In this document: positions 1 to 7,719 of the stretch, one piece after another
How positions within the stretch are numbered: position 1 is the first letter of the stretch
Layout: each line of letters starts with the position of its first letter
Assembly: GCF_024199845.1 (NCBI RefSeq)
Contig: NZ_JANADO010000001.1
Coordinates: forward strand, 8,921,520 to 8,985,519
Length of the DNA stretch: 64,000 bases
Direction: 5' to 3'
Origin: Bradyrhizobium sp. CCGB12
GTDB lineage: Bacteria > Pseudomonadota > Alphaproteobacteria > Rhizobiales > Xanthobacteraceae
The notes under the pieces: model-generated
What the model was told of the DNA's origin: nothing
What the model saw: the letters and a program-made list of their open reading frames with translations, nothing else
Databases searched by the model: none
Position numbers and translations under genes: made by a program

Positions 1-1161
1 GGTGATCGCGACGAATATCTGCCGACCAAGCATGGCTTCGACGAGTTCTTCGGCAACCTCTATCACCTCAATGCGGAGGAAGAGCCTGAGCGGCCCTATT
101 ACCCCAAGAACGATGCTGCCTTTGTCAAAAGCAACTCGCCACGCGGGGTGCTGAAGGCGTCCGCCGACGGCAAGATCGAGGATACGGGGCCGCTGAACCG
201 CAAGCGAATGGAAACGGTCGACGACGAGACCACGGACGCGGCAATCGATTTCATCAAGCGGCAGGCGAGAGCCAACAAGCCGTTCTTTACCTGGATGAAT
301 ACCACGCGCATGCATGCGTTCACTCATGTGCGCGCCTCGATGCAGGGACAGAGCGGCATGCCAGGCAACGAATATGCCGACGGCATGATCGAGCATGATG
401 GCGACGTCGGAAAGCTTCTCAAGACGCTCGACGAGCTCGGTATCGCCAACAACACCATCGTGGTCTACTCTACCGACAATGGTCCCAATCAGTGGTCGTG
501 GCCGGACGCCGCGACGACGCCGTTCCGTAGCGAGAAGGACACCAACTGGGAAGGTGCGTTCCGCGTCCCGGCGATGATCCGCTGGCCCGGCCGCATCAAG
601 GCGGGTGAAGTCTCCAACGAGATGGTCTCCGGCCTCGACTGGTTTCCGACGCTTCTTGCCGCGGCCGGCGATACCGACATCAAGGATCGCCTGCTGAAGG
701 GCACGGACCTCGGCGGCAAGTCATTCAAGGTGCATCTCGATGGTTACAACCAATTGCCCTATTTAACGGCACAACAGCCGAAATCGGCCCGCAGCGAATT
801 CTTCTATTTTAACGATGACGGCGACATGGTCGCCTATCGCTACAACGACTGGAAGATCGTATTCTGTGAGCAGCGCAAGCCCGGTGGCTTCGAGGTCTGG
901 TCGAACCCGTTCACCTGCCTGCGAGCGCCGAAGATCTTCAACCTGCGGATGGACCCGTTCGAGCGGGCCGACGTCGTTTCCGACCAATATTACGACTGGT
1001 TCGGGAAGAACGGCTATCTGATTTCGTATGGCGTCTGGCGCGTGGCACCATTCCTTCAGACGTTCAAGGAGTTTCCGCCGAGCCAGCGCTCCGCGAGCTT
1101 TAGCATTGACCAGATGGTCGATGCGTTGATGAAGACGCTCGACAAGGCCGCGCCGAAATAG
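1..1161 (+). CDS. Arylsulfatase, C-terminal part (5' end outside window)
   Basis: The frame is open from base 1, so the gene begins before the window; an internal ATG at 148 is not the true start. The visible 386 residues align without gaps at the start with the second sulfatase of this window (7720-9408) from about its residue 174 onward. What is present is the C-terminal part of the alkaline-phosphatase-like fold, including the metal-site STDNG segment and the KDTNWEGAFRVPAMIRWPG segment typical of type I sulfatases. The formylglycine cysteine lies upstream and cannot be checked. The family hydrolyses sulfate esters, and the paralogue has an export signal, so a periplasmic location is likely. 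MoxR follows 66 bases later in the same direction. Confidence 0.9.
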   Translation, partial: GDRDEYLPTKHGFDEFFGNLYHLNAEEEPERPYYPKNDAAFVKSNSPRGVLKASADGKIEDTGPLNRKRMETVDDETTDAAIDFIKRQARANKPFFTWMNTTRMHAFTHVRASMQGQSGMPGNEYADGMIEHDGDVGKLLKTLDELGIANNTIVVYSTDNGPNQWSWPDAATTPFRSEKDTNWEGAFRVPAMIRWPGRIKAGEVSNEMVSGLDWFPTLLAAAGDTDIKDRLLKGTDLGGKSFKVHLDGYNQLPYLTAQQPKSARSEFFYFNDDGDMVAYRYNDWKIVFCEQRKPGGFEVWSNPFTCLRAPKIFNLRMDPFERADVVSDQYYDWFGKNGYLISYGVWRVAPFLQTFKEFPPSQRSASFSIDQMVDALMKTLDKAAPK

Positions 1162-1179
1162 CTGGCGCGAAACAGCGTC

Positions 1180-1203
1180 CCGGCCGCCCATCCCGGCGGC
1201 CGG
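1180..1203 (+). terminator. GC-rich hairpin after the first sulfatase gene
   Basis: A perfect 9-bp inverted repeat (CCGGCCGCC / GGCGGCCGG) with a 6-base loop lies 19 bases after the sulfatase stop and 24 bases before the moxR start. No clear T-run follows, so it could be a weak terminator, an mRNA-processing or stability hairpin, or an attenuator separating the sulfatase from the moxR-bat operon. Confidence 0.4.
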
Positions 1204-1227
1204 AATCGTTCCCATCGAGGGACAGCG

Positions 1228-2262
1228 ATGCCTGATCCCCAGATCAACCGACCGCAGACCGTGACAGAGCCGGCAAGTCCGAAACACTCGTCAGCGCGAT
1301 ACGCCGTGCTCGATCTCAAGTCGCGCATCGGCAAGTCCGTGCTCGGCCAGGACCATCTCGTCGAGAGCATGCTGATCGGGCTGCTTGCAAACGGCAATCT
1401 CCTGATCGAGAGCCTGCCCGGACTTGCCAAGACACGCGCGGTCAAGACGCTCGCGAAGCATCTCGCTGCCGATCTGTCGCGTGTACAGTTTACGCCGGAT
1501 CTGCTGCCGTCGGACGTCACCGGCGCGGAGATCTACGTTCAGACCGACAAGGGTGGCCAGTTTCAGTTTCAGAAGGGCCCGATCTTCGCCAATCTGGTGC
1601 TCGCCGACGAGATCAACCGTGCTCCGGCCAAGGTGCAGTCGGCGCTGCTCGAGGCCATGGAGGAGCGCCAGGTCACGGTCGCCGGCAAGACCTACAAGAT
1701 GCCTGCGCTGTTCATGGTGCTCGCGACCGAGAACCCGATCGAGCAGGAAGGAACGTATCCCTTGCCCGAGGCGCAGCTCGACCGCTTTCTGATGCATGTC
1801 GTCATCACCTATCCGGACGAGGCGACGGAAGGCGAGATCATCAGGCTCAACCGCGCCGAGAACGCGCAAGCATCGAAGGACAATGCCTCCGATCCATCGT
1901 CGATCCCGCAGCAAGCCGTCCTGGATGCGCGCGGCGAGATCGACGGCATCTTCGTGTCGGACCTCGCCCAGAAATACATGGTCGACCTCATCTACGCGAC
2001 GCGCTTCCCCGGTCGCTATGGCGAGCCCTTGAGCAAGTGGATCCAGGTCGGCGCCAGCCCGCGCGGCAGCCTCGCACTCGATCGCTGCGCGCGTACCCGC
2101 GCCTGGCTCGACGAATACGACTTTGTGACGCCCGACCACGTCCGCGCCGTCGCCCACGACTGCCTGCGGCACCGGATCATCCTCAGCTACGAGGCAGTGT
2201 CGCAAGGCGTCACACCCGATCAGGTGATCGACAAGATCACCGAGCTCGTCGCAGCAGCCTGA
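1228..2262 (+). CDS. MoxR family AAA+ ATPase
   Basis: 344 residues, normal length for MoxR. The P-loop is the family variant ESLPGLAKTRAV (residues 61-72), Walker B is LVLADE (123-128) followed by INRAPAKVQSALLEAMEE, and the sensor region contains ATENPIEQEGTYPLPEAQLDRF. MoxR ATPases act as chaperones that mature or insert metal cofactors in partner enzymes, working with von Willebrand factor A (VWA) proteins. GAGGGA precedes the ATG. It heads a tight operon with DUF58, DUF4381, VWA, VWA-TPR and BatD genes, the canonical MoxR/Bat order. Its lying between two sulfatase genes suggests, but does not show, a link to sulfatase maturation or use. Confidence 0.93.
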   Translation: MPDPQINRPQTVTEPASPKHSSARYAVLDLKSRIGKSVLGQDHLVESMLIGLLANGNLLIESLPGLAKTRAVKTLAKHLAADLSRVQFTPDLLPSDVTGAEIYVQTDKGGQFQFQKGPIFANLVLADEINRAPAKVQSALLEAMEERQVTVAGKTYKMPALFMVLATENPIEQEGTYPLPEAQLDRFLMHVVITYPDEATEGEIIRLNRAENAQASKDNASDPSSIPQQAVLDARGEIDGIFVSDLAQKYMVDLIYATRFPGRYGEPLSKWIQVGASPRGSLALDRCARTRAWLDEYDFVTPDHVRAVAHDCLRHRIILSYEAVSQGVTPDQVIDKITELVAAA

Positions 2263-2269
2263 GGCGGGT

Positions 2270-3256
2270 ATGACCGGGACATCAGCCAAATTGCCGGGTG
2301 TCTATGTCGGTCTCGACGATCTGATCGCGCTCGAATATGGCGGACGCAAGGTCTCGTTTCTGCCCCGCCAGCCGGTGCACAGCCTGCTCTCCGGCCGCTT
2401 CGCCTCGCGCATGCGTGGTCGTGGCCTGAACTTCGAGGAGATCAGGGATTATCGCGCCGGCGACGATGTCCGCACGATCGACTGGAAGGTAACGGCGCGC
2501 CTGCGCAAGCCGCACATCCGCGTCTTCAACGAGGAGCGCGACCGGCAAACGATCATCGTTGTCGACCAGCGCCTGTCGATGTTCTTCGGCAGCCGACGCG
2601 CGATGAAATCGGTGACGGCGGCCGAGGCCGCCGCGATCGGGGCGTGGCGGGTGCTTGGCGTCGGCGACCGCATCGGCGCCGTCGTTTTCGGCGATCGCGA
2701 CGTCGTGGAGGTGAAGGCGCGCCGCAGTCGGGCAACCGTGCTTCAGATCCTCGGCGCCATCGTCGCGCAGAACCAAGCACTCGGTGTCGGGCGCGGCCTC
2801 GTCTCCGCGCCGGCGATGCTCAACGTTGCGCTCGATCGCGCCCGGCGCCGCGCGCCGCATGATGCTGTCGTGATCGTCATCAGCGATTTCGACGGAGTGG
2901 ACGACGCCACGCGCGAGATAGTCACCGCGCTGGCCCGGCACAACGACGTGATCGCAGCGCTGGTCCATGATCCCCTGCAAAGCGATCTGCCGCCTTCGGC
3001 CAGCATGACCGTGACCGACGGCGAATTGCAGATCCGGCTCGATGTCGGGCGCGACAGTGTCCGCAGGAGCGTATCGCAGGCCACGCAGGATCGCCTGAAA
3101 GGCATCTTCGCCTGGACGCACGAACTCGGAATTCCCGTGCTGCCGCTCAGTGCGGCGGAGGACACCGCGGCGCAGCTCCGCCGCCTGCTTGGTGGACTGG
3201 CGGCCCGCCATGGTCGCACAGCCGCACACAGTCCGATGGAGGCGGCCCTTGGCTGA
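2270..3256 (+). CDS. DUF58 domain-containing protein
   Basis: 328 residues, starting 8 bases after moxR. It carries the DUF58 signature: GRGLNFEEIRDYRAGDD, then VRTIDWKVTARLRKPHIR, then a VWA-like second half with VVDQRLSMFFGSRRA and VVIVISDFDGVDDATRE. DUF58 proteins are regular partners of MoxR ATPases and are thought to bind or present the substrate. No signal peptide or membrane segment is visible, so it is probably cytoplasmic. The stop overlaps the start of the next gene. Confidence 0.88.
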   Translation: MTGTSAKLPGVYVGLDDLIALEYGGRKVSFLPRQPVHSLLSGRFASRMRGRGLNFEEIRDYRAGDDVRTIDWKVTARLRKPHIRVFNEERDRQTIIVVDQRLSMFFGSRRAMKSVTAAEAAAIGAWRVLGVGDRIGAVVFGDRDVVEVKARRSRATVLQILGAIVAQNQALGVGRGLVSAPAMLNVALDRARRRAPHDAVVIVISDFDGVDDATREIVTALARHNDVIAALVHDPLQSDLPPSASMTVTDGELQIRLDVGRDSVRRSVSQATQDRLKGIFAWTHELGIPVLPLSAAEDTAAQLRRLLGGLAARHGRTAAHSPMEAALG

Positions 3257-3740
3257 AGCTCCCTCCTTGAAAGCCGATCCCGTTGCCGGCCTGATCGACA
3301 TCCCGTTGCCACACGCGGTGAGCCTCTGGCCGCAGACCTGGGAGGCGCGGCTTGCAATCGTGCTGCTGCTGGCCGCGATCGGCGCGGCAGTGTGGCGCTT
3401 TACCCATCTGCGCCGCATCAACCGCTATCGCCGGGAAGCTCTCGCCGAGCTTTACCGGATCGAGCACGCCCGCAATTCCGGATCGCCGGAACTGCTGTCG
3501 AAATTGACCGTGCTGGTGAGGCGCACGGCGCTTGCTGCGTTTTCCCGCGAACAGGTCGCGCCTCTGGTTGGACCGGCCTGGCTCTCCTTCCTCGATCGCA
3601 GCTACGGCGGCGAGGAATTCTCGCAGGGTGTCGGCCGGCTGCTCGTGAGCGGTCCTTATCGGCAGATGCCGCCCGATGGTGCCGAATTGCAATCGCTGCT
3701 CCGCCTCGTCCGCCGCTGGATCAGGGGGCACCATGCTTGA
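3249..3740 (+). CDS. DUF4381 domain-containing membrane protein
   Basis: I place the start at TTG 3249, giving 163 residues. GGAGG at 3238-3242 is well spaced, and the gene then overlaps the DUF58 stop by 8 bases, as in coupled genes. The longer frame from 3150 begins with arginine-rich sequence that looks like out-of-frame DUF58 DNA. The protein has one membrane segment (about residues 35-52, ARLAIVLLLAAIGAAVW) followed by a basic, helical cytoplasmic tail. DUF4381 is a small bitopic protein found between DUF58 and the first VWA gene in MoxR operons; its own function is unknown. Confidence 0.8.
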   Translation: MAEAPSLKADPVAGLIDIPLPHAVSLWPQTWEARLAIVLLLAAIGAAVWRFTHLRRINRYRREALAELYRIEHARNSGSPELLSKLTVLVRRTALAAFSREQVAPLVGPAWLSFLDRSYGGEEFSQGVGRLLVSGPYRQMPPDGAELQSLLRLVRRWIRGHHA

Positions 3741-4731
3741 ATTCGCCTGGCCATGGCTGTTCCTGCTGTTGCCGCTGCCGATCCTGGCGTGGTGGCTGCT
3801 GCCGCCATACCGGGCGAGACAGCCCTCGGTCCAGGTGCCGTTCTTCGAGCGCCTGGCGGCGGCGACCGGACAGGTGCCGGAGCGGGGCGCGGTCATCCTG
3901 GAGCGCCGTGCGGTGCAGATGATCGTAGCAGCGGTGATCTGGGTATTGCTAGTCGCAGCACTGGCCCGGCCGCAATGGGTCGGCGATGCCGTGACGCGCG
4001 ACGTGTCCGCGCGTGACCTGATCCTGGCCATCGACATATCGGGGTCGATGGATCAGCGCGACTTCAAGGCGCCCGACGGTGCAATGCTCACTCGCCTCGA
4101 CGGCGTCAAGCGCGTGATCGGGGATTTCATTGCGCGCCGCAGAGGTGATCGTGTCGCCTTGCTCCTGTTCGGCACGAAGGCTTATGTGCAAGTGCCATTC
4201 ACCCAGGACCTTCGGACGGCGCAGCAACTGCTCGATCAGGCTGCGGTCGGCATGGCCGGCCAGCAGACGGCGATCGGTGACACCATTGGGCTTGCCATCA
4301 AGACATTCGCGGCCAGTACGGCGAAGCAGAAGCTGCTCGTCCTCCTGACCGACGGCAACGACACCGCGAGCCGCGTGCCGCCCGAGCACGCCGCCGACAT
4401 CGCCCACCAGAACGACGTTACCGTCTACACGATCGGCGTCGGCGATCCCGCTGCCTCCGGCGAGAACCGCGTCGATCTCGGCGCTCTGCAACGGGTCGCC
4501 AGCACCACCGGCGGGCACTTCTTCAGGGCCGAGGATGGCGCCGAGCTCCAGGCGATCTATGTCGACATCGACCGGCTGGCGCCGGCAAAATTGGAGACCC
4601 AGTCGTGGCGGCCGAAGTTACCGCTGTTTCAATGGCCACTTGGTGGCGCCGTCATGTTAGGCCTGCTGCTGTGGCTCGCGCTTCTGCTCGGGAGCGAGTG
4701 GCGCCGGATGAGGAGCGTGAGCCGTGCATGA
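3733..4731 (+). CDS. VWA domain-containing protein, BatA-like
   Basis: 332 residues from ATG 3733, which has an upstream AGGGGG and overlaps the previous stop. The layout is BatA-type: N-terminal membrane segments (about residues 3-22 and 60-80), then a VWA domain starting DLILAIDISGSMDQRDF with an intact DxSxS metal-adhesion motif, and LLTDGND further on. A last membrane segment lies near the C-terminus (PLGGAVMLGLLLWLALLLG). Such proteins sit in the inner membrane with the VWA domain periplasmic and work with MoxR. The 3' end overlaps the next gene by 8 bases. Confidence 0.88.
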   Translation: MLEFAWPWLFLLLPLPILAWWLLPPYRARQPSVQVPFFERLAAATGQVPERGAVILERRAVQMIVAAVIWVLLVAALARPQWVGDAVTRDVSARDLILAIDISGSMDQRDFKAPDGAMLTRLDGVKRVIGDFIARRRGDRVALLLFGTKAYVQVPFTQDLRTAQQLLDQAAVGMAGQQTAIGDTIGLAIKTFAASTAKQKLLVLLTDGNDTASRVPPEHAADIAHQNDVTVYTIGVGDPAASGENRVDLGALQRVASTTGGHFFRAEDGAELQAIYVDIDRLAPAKLETQSWRPKLPLFQWPLGGAVMLGLLLWLALLLGSEWRRMRSVSRA

Positions 4732-6247
4732 CGCGGCCGCGATGCCCTTCCATCTCTTGCGCCCGCTCTGGCTGCTCGCGCTGATCCCACTTGCCGTCGT
4801 GTTCATCGTCCTGCTTCGACGGCAAAGCGTGGGCGCGCAATGGGGCAGGGTGATCGCGCCCCATCTCCTGACTCACCTGACCGTGCGGCCGCAGCGCGGA
4901 CGCCACATCAATCCGCTCTATCTGGTGGCGTTCGCCATGATGACGGGCGTTGTCGCGTTGTCCGGACCGACCTGGCGGCGTGAGCTGCCGCCCTTTGTCG
5001 AGGACAAGGCGCCGCTGATGATCGCGCTCGCGGTCGGCTCGTCGATGAGCGGGACGGATGTCGCTCCCTCGCGGCTCGAACGCGCCAAGCAGAAGATCCG
5101 GGATCTGCTTGCGGCCCGCACGGGCGCCAGGACCGGGCTCGTCGCCTATGCCGGCACCGCACATCTGGTGATGCCACCGACCGACGACCGCTTCGTGATC
5201 GAGCCGTTCCTGGCCGCGCTTACCCCGGGGCTGATGCCAGCGGACGGGAAGAATGTTGCCAGCGCAATCGCGCTGGCCGCGGTCGCGCTCGCCACGGAGC
5301 CCGTCGCCGGCACCATTCTGCTGGTCGCCGACGATCTTGGCGCTGCGGATGCGGCGACGGTGCGGCAGGCGGCCGGGCGCAACAACCTCGTCATCCTAGC
5401 GGTGAGCGCCGATGTGTCAGCGATGCCGGGTGGCGCGGACGTCATCCGGGTCAGTATCGACGGCGCAGATATCGCGCGGCTCGAGCGCCGGATCGAAACG
5501 CGCTTCCAGGCAGCCCAGGGCGACGCGTTCGGCACGCAATGGCGGGATGAGGGGTATTGGCTGCTGCCGCTGCTGGCGCTGTTGAGCCTGCTCTGGTTCC
5601 GGCGCGGCACGACGGTGGCGTGGGTCCTCGCCCTCTGCATCACTTTCCAGGTTGGTCCGTCGAGAGCCGAAGAGACATCGCGGCTCGCCAGCTTGTGGCT
5701 GACGCCGGATCAGCAGGGACGGCTCGCGTTCGATCGAGGCGATTATCAAGCCGCGAAAACGCTGTTCGCCGATCCGATGTGGCGCGGCATCTCGGCCTAC
5801 CGTGCCTATGACTTCATTGCCGCGGCCGAGGAATTCTCGCGCGTCGATACGCTCGAGGGAAAATTCGCGCTCGGCAATGCGCAGGCGCAGAACCATGCCT
5901 ATGAGAAGGCGCTCAAGATCTATGACGAGGTGTTGAAGGCGGAGCCCGGCAATGCCGCCGCGAAGACCAATCGCGCCATCGTGCAGGCGGCGCTGGATGC
6001 GCAGGAGGAGAAACGCCGCAAGCAGGAGCAGAACGCCGCCGCGCCGCCCGATCTGAAAGCCGACGAAATGCGGGTTGATCCCAAGCAGAAAGGCGGCAAG
6101 CGGATCACTGTTACACCGCAGGATGTCACGACGGCCGGCGCGGCCGAAGCCTGGATGCGCCAGGTCCAGACCTCGCCGGCGGACTTTCTCAAGATGAAAT
6201 TCGCGATCCAGGCCGCCGCCCCGGCACAGGGGAGGGCATCGCAGTGA
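4724..6247 (+). CDS. VWA and TPR membrane protein, BatB/BatC-like fusion
   Basis: 507 residues. The listed start is GTG 4724; ATG 4742 (MPFHLLRPLWLLAL) is an equally good start. The N-terminal half is BatB-like, with two membrane segments, a VWA domain and a third membrane segment near residues 270-305. The C-terminal half (about 340-450) is TPR-like, with KALKIYDEVLKAEPGNAAAKTN, followed by a charged, KQEQ-rich tail as in BatC. The VWA metal site is degenerate: where the previous protein has DISGS, this one has AVGSSMSG, so the first Asp is Ala. It overlaps both neighbours and is co-transcribed with them. Confidence 0.85.
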   Translation: MHDAAAMPFHLLRPLWLLALIPLAVVFIVLLRRQSVGAQWGRVIAPHLLTHLTVRPQRGRHINPLYLVAFAMMTGVVALSGPTWRRELPPFVEDKAPLMIALAVGSSMSGTDVAPSRLERAKQKIRDLLAARTGARTGLVAYAGTAHLVMPPTDDRFVIEPFLAALTPGLMPADGKNVASAIALAAVALATEPVAGTILLVADDLGAADAATVRQAAGRNNLVILAVSADVSAMPGGADVIRVSIDGADIARLERRIETRFQAAQGDAFGTQWRDEGYWLLPLLALLSLLWFRRGTTVAWVLALCITFQVGPSRAEETSRLASLWLTPDQQGRLAFDRGDYQAAKTLFADPMWRGISAYRAYDFIAAAEEFSRVDTLEGKFALGNAQAQNHAYEKALKIYDEVLKAEPGNAAAKTNRAIVQAALDAQEEKRRKQEQNAAAPPDLKADEMRVDPKQKGGKRITVTPQDVTTAGAAEAWMRQVQTSPADFLKMKFAIQAAAPAQGRASQ

Positions 6248-7626
6248 AGGTTTGGATGGGCTCTATCGCGGTGCTGCTCGGCTGTGCGCTCCAGTCGCCG
6301 GATGCGCGTGCGCAACAGGCTGTGACGCCGGACCCGATCGTGCAGGTGACGATCAGCCCGCCGCGAATCGTGGTCGGACAGCAGACCACGCTGAGTATCC
6401 TGGCCCTGGCGCCGAACTACATGACGTCGCCGCCCGAATTGCCCGACTTCCAGGTAAGCAACGCGGTGACGCGGCAGTTGCAGAGCGTCAACACCAGCGA
6501 GCAGCGCGACGGTGTGTCCTATGCCGGCGTACGCTTCGAATACGCGATCTCGCCGCAGGAGCCAGGCTCCTACGCCGTCGTCGGCCAGAGCGTCAGGATC
6601 AAATTTGCGGCCGAACCACCCGCGACGCGCGACGTGACCGTAGCGCTGCCGCCGGTTTCATTCGAGGCGTTCATTCCGGACGCGGCAAGTACGCTTAGCC
6701 CGTTCGTATCGGCCAGCAGCCTGACCGTCGAGCAGGACATCAAGCGTTCGGCCGAGCCGCTCAAGGCCGGTGATGCCGTGACCCGGACGATCACGATCAG
6801 GGCCGAGGGGACGCCGGCGATGCTGCTGCCCCCTCAGCAATTCCCCGCCATCGACGGCTTGAGGCTCTATCCGGTGCAGCCGAAGCTTGAGGACAAGGTC
6901 GACGGACGCACCGACGTCATGACGTCGACCCGCATCGACTCCGCAACCTACATGTTGGAGCGGGCGGGCGACTATGAGTTGCCGGCCATCGCCATCGACT
7001 GGTGGAATGTCGAGAGTGGCAAGATCGCGCAGGTCCGTCTTGACGCCGTGCCACTCAAGGGAATTGCAGCCGCAGCAGGGTCGGCCCCTTCAACCGGCCA
7101 ACCTCGGGGATGGGCGTGGGATAGAGCTTTCGATTTTATCATCGACCACTGGCGAGCCGCACTTCTGCTGACGGCTCTTATCTCCGTGCTGGCCTGGTTT
7201 ACGCCTCGTTTGGCTCGTCGCGCCGCCACCGATCTTCGTCGGCGCCGCGAGGCGCATCTTCGGTCGGAGGCGTTTGCCTTCCACGAGTTGCGTCACGCGA
7301 TCCGCCGTCGCGACGCCAAGGGATCGTATTTCGCCCTGCTACAATGGCTCCCGCGCATCGACACGGTCACCGCGCGGGACTTCAAGGCCGCGGCACGCGA
7401 TCCGGAGCTTACCCGACAACTCGGCGCGCTGGAGAGACAATTGTTCGCGGGCCGGCGCGGCTCGGCGGGATGGTCCTCAGGTGACCTGTTGCGACATGTA
7501 ACCGCCGCTCGCCGTAGCCTGCGTCCGCGTGCCACGCCGCGCGACGTGGCGGGCCTGCCCCAATATTTGAATCCGGCCGGGACTTCGCACGTCACTGCGC
7601 ATGAGAACAGAAAGCCCGCCAGATAA
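6244..7626 (+). CDS. BatD family protein
   Basis: 460 residues from GTG 6244, overlapping the previous stop (GTGA). An N-terminal signal peptide ends near QSPDARAQ. A periplasmic region of beta-rich repeats follows (PIVQVTISPPRIVVGQQTTL, then about 150-270), and a single membrane segment (about residues 300-317, RAALLLTALISVLAWF) precedes a basic cytoplasmic tail of about 140 residues. This is the BatD/oxygen-tolerance architecture found at the end of MoxR/Bat operons. The exact role is unknown; it probably scaffolds the VWA proteins. A 93-base gap separates it from the second sulfatase. Confidence 0.82.
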   Translation: MKVWMGSIAVLLGCALQSPDARAQQAVTPDPIVQVTISPPRIVVGQQTTLSILALAPNYMTSPPELPDFQVSNAVTRQLQSVNTSEQRDGVSYAGVRFEYAISPQEPGSYAVVGQSVRIKFAAEPPATRDVTVALPPVSFEAFIPDAASTLSPFVSASSLTVEQDIKRSAEPLKAGDAVTRTITIRAEGTPAMLLPPQQFPAIDGLRLYPVQPKLEDKVDGRTDVMTSTRIDSATYMLERAGDYELPAIAIDWWNVESGKIAQVRLDAVPLKGIAAAAGSAPSTGQPRGWAWDRAFDFIIDHWRAALLLTALISVLAWFTPRLARRAATDLRRRREAHLRSEAFAFHELRHAIRRRDAKGSYFALLQWLPRIDTVTARDFKAAARDPELTRQLGALERQLFAGRRGSAGWSSGDLLRHVTAARRSLRPRATPRDVAGLPQYLNPAGTSHVTAHENRKPAR

Positions 7627-7719
7627 GCTGAACACAAGGAGCCAATTCAGACGGAACGGACGATCGAAACTCGATATCACCAGCGCTAACCAATAAACAC
7701 GTAGATCAGGGAGCGTCGA

